NCBI RefSeq assembly: GCF_020923435.1 | Contig: NZ_CP087263.1 | Location: 2,809,970 to 2,873,969, forward strand | Origin: Brevibacillus humidisoli | GTDB lineage: Bacteria; Bacillota; Bacilli; Brevibacillales; Brevibacillaceae | Direction: 5' to 3' | DNA length: 64,000 bases | Shown here: piece after piece, positions 16,323 through 24,524 of the stretch | How positions within the stretch are numbered: the stretch's first letter is position 1 | Layout: each line of letters starts with the position of its first letter | Notes under the pieces: generated by a model | What the model was told of the DNA's origin: nothing | What the model saw: only the letters and a program-made list of their open reading frames with translations | Databases searched by the model: none | Position numbers and translations under genes: made by a program

Positions 16323-16328
16323 TTATAC
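16323..16328 (-). promoter_or_regulatory. -10 box upstream of the 28-residue peptide
   Basis: Minus-strand TATAAT in the context CAGGTATAATAACG; the -35 region is weak. It probably starts the transcript of the short peptide and perhaps the dehydrogenase. Confidence 0.45.
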
Positions 16329-16437
16329 CTGTGTTTCGAACAAATGGATAGAGCAGAAAGTATCAGAGCATGCAAACAGTACGGTGTCAGGTCCTGGCGT
16401 CGTACTTGATTGGCAGGCAAATCAGACGACAGCACGA

Positions 16438-16758
16438 TCAATTCGGCTGATCTGGCAGACAGACAGTCAGCGGCCCCTCAACGTACAACTGACAGGCCAG
16501 CCGATACCCCTGTTCTACGGCGGGTGCGCCCAGCCGGTAACGCTCTGTCTCACTGGCTGGGGCCGCTGATTCGGGCGGTACCTCCATCAGCATCCTGCAG
16601 GTGGTACATTTTCCCGTCGTGCACATATACTCCACCGGAAACTTCGCTCTTACCATCGCCATCAACAGATTATCTCCCCGCTTCACATGCAATTGATGGC
16701 GGACGCCATGTTGAATGATGGTAACGGTGATCCGGTCCGCTGACCGTTCGACTGACAT
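16438..16758 (-). CDS. Plant-type [2Fe-2S] ferredoxin
   Basis: 106 residues with the four cluster cysteines C46, C51, C54 and C89 (CTTGKCTTC and LACQL). It is a soluble one-electron carrier. The ATG at 16758 follows the DUF350 gene by 22 bases on the same strand, so they are probably co-transcribed with mutS2. The redox partner is not evident here. Confidence 0.85.
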   Translation of the reverse strand: MSVERSADRITVTIIQHGVRHQLHVKRGDNLLMAMVRAKFPVEYMCTTGKCTTCRMLMEVPPESAAPASETERYRLGAPAVEQGYRLACQLYVEGPLTVCLPDQPN

Positions 16759-16780
16759 GTATGACCCTCCCTCAGATTGA

Positions 16781-17191
16781 TCACAGTGTCAAACTGGCCC
16801 CGATCACATACGAAAAGCCGACTGATATGACCATGGCCAAAAAACCTACGGCGCGATTGCCCCGCTCGATTTCCACATCCACCTGAAAGCTGGGGGTCAT
16901 GAACTCAAAGATGAAATAGCTGATCAGCAACAGCAAATAACCAAACGAGCCCCAGATCAGTGCCTGCCCGATGCTGTCATGCTGCTCGATCGAGAAACGG
17001 AAAATGTTGGCAACCCCGAACACCTTGCCACCTGTAGCCATTGCCACAGCAATATTTCCTTTTTTCATCTCCTCCCATACCCGATACCGTGTCACCAGTT
17101 CAAACACGATCAGAAACAGGATCATCCCCAGTCCCGTCACGGCATAGTAAGCGGCAGTCGCAAAATACGGATTGCTTAACAAGTTTTCCAT
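16781..17191 (-). CDS. DUF350 family membrane protein
   Basis: 136 residues with four hydrophobic helices at about residues 10-32, 45-60, 74-95 and 111-133. The pattern with NIAVAMATGGKVFGVANIF and ERGNRAVGF is typical of DUF350. Family members sit in the cytoplasmic membrane; their role is not established. Located between mutS2 and a ferredoxin on the same strand. Confidence 0.8.
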   Translation of the reverse strand: MENLLSNPYFATAAYYAVTGLGMILFLIVFELVTRYRVWEEMKKGNIAVAMATGGKVFGVANIFRFSIEQHDSIGQALIWGSFGYLLLLISYFIFEFMTPSFQVDVEIERGNRAVGFLAMVISVGFSYVIGASLTL

Positions 17192-17261
17192 ACTCCCCCC
17201 CCTGTGCGGCCGATCCGATCCAGTCAGACGGCCTCGGCCATCTGTGTGAGAACTTGGTTCG

Positions 17262-19619
17262 TTACCTCAGTTCCACAATGGTCGCGCCAACCCCGCCTTC
17301 CCCCTGGCCGCCTAGGCGAAACGACTTGACGCTGCGGTGACCGCGCAGAAAATCGTGCACAGCCTTACGAAGTGCACCCGTACCGTGACCGTGAATGATC
17401 GAGACAGAGTGCAAACCGGCGAGCAGAACCTCGTCCAGATAACGATCCACTTCCTGCAGACCTTCCTCTACACGGCAGCCGCGCAGATCAAGTTCCATCT
17501 TGACGCTGCCTTTTCTAGATTTAACCGCCGTGTATTGAGCAGCGGGTTGAGCCTTCGCCTCCTTGTGCACACTGAGATCACTTTGCTTTACTTTCATCTT
17601 CATGATCCCGATCTGCACCAGATACTCGTCATCTGATGCTTTTTCCAATACTGTGCCGCGTTGGCCGAAGCTGTGCACCATCACTTCGTCACCTACCTTC
17701 GGCTGTGCTGCTCGCACCGCCTTGGGACGCTGTTGTTTCACCTTTTCTTTCTCTAGCTCCATGACGGCTTCACCCAGCCGTTTCTTGGCCTCAATCAACC
17801 GGTGTTCCTTGATTTCCGCCCCTTCTGCCCGCAGTTCGCGCAGTTCGCGAATGATGGTGTCAGCTTCCTCCTTGGCCAGCTGCACTGCAATTCGCGCCTC
17901 TTCTTCGGCCTTCTCCAGGAGGCGGTTCTTCTCTTCGGCAAAACGGTTGCGCTCCTCCTCCAGCTGGCGGCGCAGTTGTTCGGCTTCCGCCCGGAGTGCT
18001 TCCGCCTGCTGCCGCTCCTGTTCAGCCGTCCGCGCATTCCGCTCCAACGAAGCAATCATCGTCTCCACCTGACTCTCTTCTTCGCTGATCGTACGGCGGG
18101 CTTCTTCGATGATCCGCTCTGAGAGACCGAGGCGTCTGGCGATGGCAAATGCATTGGAACGTCCCGGCACCCCGACCAACAGCCGGTAAGTGGGCCGAAG
18201 CGTCTGCACGTCAAACTCGACGCTGGCGTTGATCACCTCTTCGCGATCATAGGCGTACGCCTTCAGTTCACTGTAGTGTGTGGTCGCCAGCAGGCGAGCG
18301 CCACGCTCCACGACGTGATCGAGAATGGCCATCGCCAGTGCGGCCCCTTCTGTCGGATCGGTACCTGCCCCCAATTCGTCAAAGATGACCAGACTCCGCT
18401 CATCCATCGACTTGAGAATGTGGATAATGTTGGTCATATGACTGGAAAAGGTGGACAAACTCTGTTCGATCGACTGCTCATCGCCAATGTCGGCAAATAC
18501 AGACGAAAAGACCGCTGCCTCGCTTTCTTCTTCCACAGGGATAGGCAGGCCAGCCATAGCCATCAGGGAGAGCAGACCGATTGTCTTGATCGAAACGGTC
18601 TTTCCTCCCGTGTTGGGACCGGTAATCACGATTGCTCTGTACTGTCGTCCCAACTCCACGTCGATCGGCACCACTTCCTCTGCAGAGATCAGCGGATGCC
18701 GCGCTTTTCGAAAACGAATGATCCCGTTATCGTTCAGTCGGGGGATCGTCGCTTTCAGGCTCGTACCAAACTGCGCTTTCGCAAATGCAAAGTCCAGTTC
18801 ACCCAGCATCTCTATATTGATCTGCAGCGATTCGACCACTTCCGACACTTGCTCGGTCAACTGAATCAGAATCCGCTCCACTTCCCGTTCCTCTTTCAAA
18901 CGGGTTTCACGCAGTTTATTATTCATCGTGACGACGACTTCCGGTTCGATAAACAGGGTTGCTCCGGATGCGGACTGATCATGAACGATGCCGCCAAACA
19001 CGTGACGATACTCCTGCTTGACAGGAATGACATAACGATCTCCGCGGATGGTAATGATGTTTTCCATTAACATCTTCTGATAACTGGACGAGCGTGTCAT
19101 CTGCTCCAGCCGGTCACGTATGCGCGATTCCAGACCGCGAATCTCCTGACGGATACGGCGAAGCTCCACACTGGCACTATCAACCACGTCACCATGATCG
19201 TCCACACATCGCTTGATCTCCTCTTCCAGATCACGCAGTCCTTCGATCTGTTCTGCCCATCCTGTCAACATCGGCAGTTCCTGCTCTTCGGCCAGATTGA
19301 GCAGAAACGTTTTCAGCCGTCTGCCAGCGTAGATCGTACTGGCAATATCCAGCAGATCAGCCGGCGACAGCATCGCTCTCAGCCTCGCCCGCTGGAGAGA
19401 TTGGCGGATGTCACGTATCCCGCCCAACGGTACGCTTCCCTTGAGGCGAAGCACCAGGCTGGCCTCTTCCGTCGCCTGTTGCGCATCTTGTACTTCCTCT
19501 ATCGTTGTAAACGGGACCAGCTCCTGTGCCCGCTCTTTGCCAAGCGTCGAGCTCGCCTTGTCCACTAGCATAGCGATTACTTTATCGTATTCCAACGTAT
19601 TTAAAACCCGCTGCTCCAC
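17262..19619 (-). CDS. mutS2: Endonuclease MutS2
   Basis: 785 residues from the chosen start, the same length as Bacillus subtilis MutS2. The ATPase has the Walker A motif GPNTGGKT near residue 335 and the FDELGAGTDPTEGAAL Walker B region; a long coiled coil rich in Glu, Arg and Ala follows (about residues 510-620), then a KOW-like segment and a C-terminal Smr nuclease domain with LDLRG, HGHGTGALR. MutS2 acts on recombination intermediates and in ribosome-collision rescue. Start is GTG at 19619 because AGGAGG lies six bases upstream; the ATG at 19643 coincides with the probable transcription start of the TATAAT promoter and has no ribosome site. Confidence 0.95.
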   Translation of the reverse strand: MEQRVLNTLEYDKVIAMLVDKASSTLGKERAQELVPFTTIEEVQDAQQATEEASLVLRLKGSVPLGGIRDIRQSLQRARLRAMLSPADLLDIASTIYAGRRLKTFLLNLAEEQELPMLTGWAEQIEGLRDLEEEIKRCVDDHGDVVDSASVELRRIRQEIRGLESRIRDRLEQMTRSSSYQKMLMENIITIRGDRYVIPVKQEYRHVFGGIVHDQSASGATLFIEPEVVVTMNNKLRETRLKEEREVERILIQLTEQVSEVVESLQINIEMLGELDFAFAKAQFGTSLKATIPRLNDNGIIRFRKARHPLISAEEVVPIDVELGRQYRAIVITGPNTGGKTVSIKTIGLLSLMAMAGLPIPVEEESEAAVFSSVFADIGDEQSIEQSLSTFSSHMTNIIHILKSMDERSLVIFDELGAGTDPTEGAALAMAILDHVVERGARLLATTHYSELKAYAYDREEVINASVEFDVQTLRPTYRLLVGVPGRSNAFAIARRLGLSERIIEEARRTISEEESQVETMIASLERNARTAEQERQQAEALRAEAEQLRRQLEEERNRFAEEKNRLLEKAEEEARIAVQLAKEEADTIIRELRELRAEGAEIKEHRLIEAKKRLGEAVMELEKEKVKQQRPKAVRAAQPKVGDEVMVHSFGQRGTVLEKASDDEYLVQIGIMKMKVKQSDLSVHKEAKAQPAAQYTAVKSRKGSVKMELDLRGCRVEEGLQEVDRYLDEVLLAGLHSVSIIHGHGTGALRKAVHDFLRGHRSVKSFRLGGQGEGGVGATIVELR

Positions 19620-19649
19620 GTAGGCCCTCCTCAAATCGTTCATTCTCTG

Positions 19650-19655
19650 ATTATA
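19650..19655 (-). promoter_or_regulatory. Extended -10 promoter of mutS2
   Basis: TATAAT preceded by TGG (TGGTATAATC) on the minus strand, 30 bases before the GTG start. The -35 region is poor, as is usual with extended -10 promoters. Confidence 0.55.
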
Positions 19656-19792
19656 CCACGCCGGAAAAAGAACTGCTAAGGACGGGCAGCCGATCTGTCG
19701 TTAGACAATCAGCGCCTCGCCCGTTACATAGTTTTGCCCCCGGATGTTCATACTGAAAAAGGAAAGGAACGCATCAAAAATGGAGGGGTAAC

Positions 19793-20167
19793 ATGACGAT
19801 CTTACGTCACGTGGTTCGCTTTATCGTTGCAGCGATTGTCTTGTTGTTCGTTGGCTTTTTGGTACCCGGGTTCAGCGTCAACAGCTTTTGGACTGCCCTG
19901 TTTGCAGCCGTCGTCATCGCAGCCATCGGCTGGGGTATCGAAGCGATGTTCGGCGACCGGATCTCACCGTATAATCGAGGGATCATCGGATTTCTGGTCA
20001 GTGCGGTCGTGATATACTTCACGCAGTTTGTCGTTGCCGGATTTCGCGTTACAATCCTCGGTGCCTTGTTGGCCGCTCTTGTCATCGGTATCATCGACTT
20101 GTTTATTCCGATCAAGACGCATCTCAATCTGCGTGACGGTGACGCCGGCAGAAAGCAGGAGACCTAA
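19793..20167 (+). CDS. YvlD-like four-helix membrane protein (phage holin family 4)
   Basis: 124 residues with four hydrophobic helices; the pattern VGFLVPGFSVNSFWTALFAA and the repeat-like VVAGFRVTILGALLAALVIG are characteristic of the YvlD group. In Bacillus the yvlABCD cluster is linked to envelope stress. GGAGGGG lies seven bases before the ATG. Single gene followed by a terminator. Confidence 0.75.
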   Translation: MTILRHVVRFIVAAIVLLFVGFLVPGFSVNSFWTALFAAVVIAAIGWGIEAMFGDRISPYNRGIIGFLVSAVVIYFTQFVVAGFRVTILGALLAALVIGIIDLFIPIKTHLNLRDGDAGRKQET

Positions 20168-20188
20168 TCGAGCCGACCAGCATGTAGC

Positions 20189-20226
20189 AAAAACAAGGGG
20201 CAATCCTACGTTCCCCTTGTTTTTTT
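20189..20226. terminator. Bidirectional terminator between yvlD-like gene and larB
   Basis: ACAAGGGG (20193-20200) pairs with CCCCTTGT (20213-20220), with a T-run after and an A-run before it, so it can serve both convergent genes. Confidence 0.85.
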
Positions 20227-20977
20227 AATGGTCCAGGCCGGCCTGTCTATGGATCATTCCCGCCAAGTACCCTGCACCGAATCCGTTGTCGATATTGACT
20301 ACAGCCACACCACTCGCACAAGAATTGAGCATCGTCAACAGAGCGGAGAGTCCACCGAAAGACGAGCCGTAGCCCACACTTGTCGGCACAGCAATGACTG
20401 GTTTATCTACTAACCCGGCAACCACGCTGGTCAATGCACCCTCCATCCCAGCAACGCAGACAATCACTGATGCCCCGCGAATCTCTTCCAGACGATGAAA
20501 CAATCGATGGATTCCAGCCACGCCCACATCAGCGATTACGCGTACTTCACTGCCGAAGCAGCGTAAGGTCCACGCCGCCTCCTCCGCTACTGGAAGGTCG
20601 GAAGTGCCGGCAGCAACAACGCAGACGTAACCGTTCCGCTGCGGTTCAAGAGGAGAGCGGCTCCAGACAGCCACTCTGGCCTGCGTATCATAGATCACGC
20701 CCGGGACTCTGTTTTGCAGCTGTTCTCCCTGTTCGGATGTGACCCTTGTAGCCAATACGACATCCTGTGTCTGCTTTAACTTTTCGAAGATGCCGATTAC
20801 CTGTTCAACCGTTTTTCCTGCTGCATAGACGACTTCGGGAAACCCGGTCCGCTCCTGACGGTTTAGATCAAGCTGGGCATAGCCAAGATCCCCGACTTGG
20901 GTGAGACGTTCCTTCGCCTCTGCCACACTCAATTGACCATTTTTCACCTGCTCTAGAATACGCTCCACTTCAACCAT
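20225..20977 (-). CDS. larB: Nickel-pincer cofactor carboxylase LarB
   Basis: 250 residues. The C-terminal half is a PurE-like domain with CVVAAGTSDLPVAEEA, GVAGIHRL and VAVVNIDNGFGAGYLA. LarB carboxylates and hydrolyses nicotinic acid adenine dinucleotide, the first step of the nickel-pincer nucleotide of lactate racemase. It overlaps the end of larE by eight bases. No larA or larC is adjacent in the window. Confidence 0.9.
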   Translation of the reverse strand: MVEVERILEQVKNGQLSVAEAKERLTQVGDLGYAQLDLNRQERTGFPEVVYAAGKTVEQVIGIFEKLKQTQDVVLATRVTSEQGEQLQNRVPGVIYDTQARVAVWSRSPLEPQRNGYVCVVAAGTSDLPVAEEAAWTLRCFGSEVRVIADVGVAGIHRLFHRLEEIRGASVIVCVAGMEGALTSVVAGLVDKPVIAVPTSVGYGSSFGGLSALLTMLNSCASGVAVVNIDNGFGAGYLAGMIHRQAGLDH

Positions 20978-21842
20978 GGCTGTCCTTCACTTCCGTACGC
21001 AAGACGTTGTTCATACTGCCTGTCTGATAGCCCCACAGGTCAAGCGTCACGTAGGTAAACCCGATCTGCTTCAGCTTCTCATCAATCTCCTGGTGATGTT
21101 CCAGCAGTCTGGGAAAATCGGCCGGCAGCACTTCGATGCGGGCGATTTGTCCGTGATGCCGCACTCTGACCTGATGAAAACCGAGACTGAGCAAAAACCC
21201 TTCTGCTCGATCAATCTGATCAATCTTCTCTAGTGTAATCTCAGACCCATAGGGGATCCGAGAAGAGAGGCAGGCAAATGATGGTTTGTTCCAAGTGGAC
21301 AGGTCCATCTCTTTTGACAACTGTCGCAGTTCTTCCTTGTACAATCCGGCTTCCTGGAGAGGACTGCGCACGCCACGCTGGGCAGCAGCCATGCGCCCGG
21401 GGCGATAGTCGCCCAGATCATCCATGTTCGCTCCGTCACAGATCACAGCATTCCATTCGTTTTGTTCGGCCAGTGTGGCAAGGTGCTCATACAATCCATC
21501 CTTGCAGTAAAAACAGCGGTTGGTCGGGTTGGAGACGAAGTTCGGATTCTCCATCTCCCTGATTTGTGTGGTCACAAAACGGGCGCCAAGACGGCCCGCC
21601 AACTGCTTGGCCGCTTCAAACTCCCGGGTGGGAAATGTTTCGGAGGCGGCCGTCACCGCTATCGCCTGATCGCCTAGCTCCTGTACCGCGCGAGCTAGCA
21701 AAAAGGTACTGTCCACGCCTCCGGAAAAGGCAATCAACACCGTACCCATATCTCGTAAAAGCTGACCTAACCGTTCGTCTTTCTCCCGAATCGACAGTCG
21801 TTGGGCCGCTTCAATCAGCTGTTCCTTCGTCTGAATCGTCAT
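20970..21842 (-). CDS. larE: Sulfur-donating enzyme LarE
   Basis: 290 residues, PP-loop ATP pyrophosphatase family. PP-loop FSGGVDSTFLLA at about residues 39-50. The NPTNRCFYCK motif (C110, C113) and FACLSSRIPYG (C191) are seen; C191 corresponds in position to the sacrificial cysteine of Lactobacillus plantarum LarE. It supplies sulfur atoms to the pyridinium ring in nickel-pincer biosynthesis. ATG at 21842 with AGGG upstream; -10 box at 21917-21912. Upstream partner of larB in a two-gene operon. Confidence 0.9.
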   Translation of the reverse strand: MTIQTKEQLIEAAQRLSIREKDERLGQLLRDMGTVLIAFSGGVDSTFLLARAVQELGDQAIAVTAASETFPTREFEAAKQLAGRLGARFVTTQIREMENPNFVSNPTNRCFYCKDGLYEHLATLAEQNEWNAVICDGANMDDLGDYRPGRMAAAQRGVRSPLQEAGLYKEELRQLSKEMDLSTWNKPSFACLSSRIPYGSEITLEKIDQIDRAEGFLLSLGFHQVRVRHHGQIARIEVLPADFPRLLEHHQEIDEKLKQIGFTYVTLDLWGYQTGSMNNVLRTEVKDSHG

Positions 21843-22189
21843 CTCTCAAGCCCTCCCTACTATGTGAAGCAATTCTGTCTCTGGCTGCAAACCGACATGT
21901 CACCATTCCTTATTATACCCTTCACTCACACGATGCGCACGCCTGACGGAACACCGTACATGTCGACTCATGCTTTACCCGGCCGTCTACGCTTGCAGAA
22001 AAGACTGATCTCTTCAATACATTGCCTGGTAGCTGGCTCTGCTTCTACCTGCAGGACGAGGGGCATATGCTGGACGTAGACAAACCATTTGCCTTTCATT
22101 GTACTACGCTGAGGCGGGCTGGGACTAGGTCCTGTGCAGGAGTAGGCAAACGGAACAGATACTGTCTCGACTGGCAGGTGGTCTAACGA
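21843..22189. other. Gene-free stretch upstream of larE
   Basis: It holds the larE -10 box (minus-strand TATAAT at 21917-21912, weak -35). I see no gene or other structure in the remainder. Confidence 0.45.
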
Positions 22190-22609
22190 GTGAATGGGAA
22201 CTGGCTCTGGTGGATCATTTTACTCTGCTGTTTTGGTGCGACAGCCGTATGCTACCTCTTCTTTTACCGGTATCGCCAATCTGTCGGGTTTCACGTTGCG
22301 ATGAACCTGGCGATGACATCAAGCACCCTGCTTGGCACGACCAGCGGCATTGTGATCGGCTATCAGTTTTCTGAGTCTTATGCCTTTGCAGCCATTGCCA
22401 CCACTTTCATCGCTGCAGCCGTTGGCGCCTTGTTCGGATCACTGGGTGACCAGCAAACCGTGCTGGCGGGGCTGTCAAGCGGCACCATGACCGGTATGAT
22501 GAGCCCGATGCTAGGAGCCCATGCCGGACAGCCGCTAGGATTACTGTTGTTTAGTACAGCCCTTTTGTTCATCTGTTTTGGTTTGTTTTGCTACTCCCAC
22601 AAGACGTGA
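22190..22609 (+). CDS. Hypothetical membrane protein with Gly-rich helices
   Basis: 139 residues, four hydrophobic helices with many small residues (TSSTLLGTTSGIVIG, AAVGALFGSLGD, SSGTMTGMMSPMLG). GTG start at 22190 with AGGTGG eight bases upstream. The glycine-zipper look suggests packed helices; no family recognised. It ends 28 bases before the outer arm of foldback copy 2. Confidence 0.65.
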   Translation: MNGNWLWWIILLCCFGATAVCYLFFYRYRQSVGFHVAMNLAMTSSTLLGTTSGIVIGYQFSESYAFAAIATTFIAAAVGALFGSLGDQQTVLAGLSSGTMTGMMSPMLGAHAGQPLGLLLFSTALLFICFGLFCYSHKT

Positions 22610-22637
22610 CCAATGGCGACAACCAACGAAGAAAAAG

Positions 22638-22941
22638 AGAGGCGCTCTGCCTCTCTTCAGATTGCAGACAAAGTGGAGCGGCGCGAGGGAGAGTAGCTCT
22701 TTTCCTCCAGTCGCGCCGTTGCCAACCTGCGAGGATGCGGGACTGTCCGCTGCGCCAGTCCGAAGCGGGCGGTCGCAAAAGTGGTCATCGCTACGAGGTA
22801 TCTCAGGGTTGCGCCCGAAAGCCCCCGCTTCGGACTGGCTCCGCTCGGTTGGTCGGCAAAAGTTGCTCCTTCCGGAAAAGAGCTACTCTCCGCCTGTACC
22901 GAGGCTTTGTCTACAGACTGAAGAGAGGCACTCTGCCTCTC
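22638..22941 (+). repeat. Foldback (MITE-like) element, copy 2, with outer inverted arms
   Basis: Core 22688-22891 with the same exact 18-bp terminal inverted repeats as copy 1 (22688-22705, 22874-22891), in the opposite orientation to copy 1. Here an internal 15-bp inverted pair (CCAGTCCGAAGCGGG and its complement) is intact, giving a longer foldback. Outside the core is a second inverted pair of 37 bases (22638-22674 and 22905-22941, about six mismatches), each arm containing a GAGAGGC...GCCTCTC palindrome. On the minus strand the left palindrome is followed by TTTTTCTTC and could terminate the glycosyltransferase transcript. Confidence 0.85.
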
Positions 22942-22998
22942 TTCTCTCTCTCCGAGCTAAACTCCCTCGCTAGCTGGGCACGAGAGTGTGTGGATGGT

Positions 22999-24477
22999 TC
23001 ATGAATCGAAGTGATTTGTCTCTGTGAGTACCTTGAGAAAGGACAAGTCCGGGATTGAGTAGTGTGCTGGGAGATTCCTTGACATGTCATCCCACTCCTT
23101 TTCGTGCAGTTGGCTTTGGACGCGAAAGATAAACATGCTTGCTGCCGAATCCCTTCGCAGCGACCTCTTTTTCGTGAAACCGTGTGGAATGCCAAGATGA
23201 GGCTGCTGAAGGGTGTTGGGGGCTGGAGATTGCAGCGCTTTCAGCACCTGATCGTACACATTGATCACGCGCTCACCCCAAACCTTTGAGGGCCACTGGT
23301 GAACTCCCCATTCCTTCGCGTTTCTCTCTAGGTGCTGCCGCAGATCAGAATCATTCATCACTTCCGACAGTCTCTCGGCCAACTGCTCGCTGTCACTGAC
23401 CGGAAAGAGCAAACCGGTATCCCCATGTTTGATCATCTCTGGTATTCCTCCGCTGTCAGAAGCGATGATAACTTTCCCGGCGATTTGTGCTTCCATGATA
23501 GCGGATGGCTGAAGATCTTCCAAAGAAGGCAAGACGATAACATCTGTCTTGTTGTACAAGGAAGGTACATCCGCCCGGTGCCCTAAAAAAACGACGCGGT
23601 CAGCAATCCCCTGTTTAGCACAATGCTCCTCAAGCTCATGCCTCATCTCGCCGTCGCCAATCAGCCAGCAGATGAAATCGTTCCGCTTTTGAGCGAGTAC
23701 ACATAATGCTTCGATCAGGATTTTATGTCCGTTCCGCGGCGCAAGTGACGCCGGACAAGAGATGACATATTGGTCAGGTTTCTTTTGCACAACAGGATAC
23801 GGCTCGTATTGCAGCCATTCGAGGAACTGGTCCAAGTCCAATCCATACGGGATGATCTTGCATTGTTCATTTGGGACCCCGTAATGGTGGTTTAATTGAT
23901 CCAGCAGCCATTTCGCAGGGACAAGCGTTTGATTGCATGAAATCGCACCGTAGTATTCTTCCGCTACAACGTATTTCCACTTCAAACTCTCTTTGTTCCC
24001 AATATGATCAGCGATGGTACGATCGTTGGCCAACAGACCATGATTTTGAAAGATCAGCGGAATGTGACGCGGCTTCACTCTCCATAAGGCTCTCGTCGAT
24101 ATGACATCATGGGTGTGAATCATGTCGTATCCGTCCAAATGGAACAAAGAAACGGCTAATTCAAAAGTGTAACGCTCAATCTCCCGCCAGCGAATCCATG
24201 GATGAACATGCGGTAAATATTTTTGATAGTACCGATACAGTTCGCTATAAATCACTTGCTTGATTTTTGCCTTGTCAACGGATTGACCGCTCATCACCTT
24301 CGTAAACGCGCCTTTTGGCTGGCGACTGACCAGATAGATCTGCTGCATATCCGGGTGGTGTGCCAAGAGATCGACCTGATGGCCGTGCCGCTCCAGTTCT
24401 TTTTTGAGCAAATGAATAGACGTATTCAACTTCCCCGCCTGGGGGATGCCCCAATAGGTGGAAAACAGAATTCTCAT
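22999..24477 (-). CDS. Glycosyltransferase, GT4 family
   Basis: 492 residues from the chosen ATG (24477; one seven codons earlier is possible). GT-B fold: N-terminal domain with YWGIPQAGKLN, and in the C-terminal domain the donor-binding region VVFLGHRADVPSLYNKTDV and the E-x7-E-like motif EDLQPSAIMEAQIAGKVIIA. It should transfer an activated sugar to a cell-surface acceptor. The last ~70 residues after the GT fold are polar and unusual, with no domain I recognise. Downstream of the GT61 gene with 47 bases between; together they look like a small surface-glycan unit beside foldback copy 2. Confidence 0.85.
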   Translation of the reverse strand: MRILFSTYWGIPQAGKLNTSIHLLKKELERHGHQVDLLAHHPDMQQIYLVSRQPKGAFTKVMSGQSVDKAKIKQVIYSELYRYYQKYLPHVHPWIRWREIERYTFELAVSLFHLDGYDMIHTHDVISTRALWRVKPRHIPLIFQNHGLLANDRTIADHIGNKESLKWKYVVAEEYYGAISCNQTLVPAKWLLDQLNHHYGVPNEQCKIIPYGLDLDQFLEWLQYEPYPVVQKKPDQYVISCPASLAPRNGHKILIEALCVLAQKRNDFICWLIGDGEMRHELEEHCAKQGIADRVVFLGHRADVPSLYNKTDVIVLPSLEDLQPSAIMEAQIAGKVIIASDSGGIPEMIKHGDTGLLFPVSDSEQLAERLSEVMNDSDLRQHLERNAKEWGVHQWPSKVWGERVINVYDQVLKALQSPAPNTLQQPHLGIPHGFTKKRSLRRDSAASMFIFRVQSQLHEKEWDDMSRNLPAHYSIPDLSFLKVLTETNHFDS

Positions 24478-24524
24478 CGTTCTCACCACTTTCTGCATAC
24501 GGCGTCCCTGTACATGATCCCCAC

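Noticed and set aside
22578-23004. Open frames of 131-138 codons across foldback copy 2
   Set aside because: Open only because the GC-rich hairpin lacks stops; the same shifted peptide appears in copy 1 and no start signal is present.
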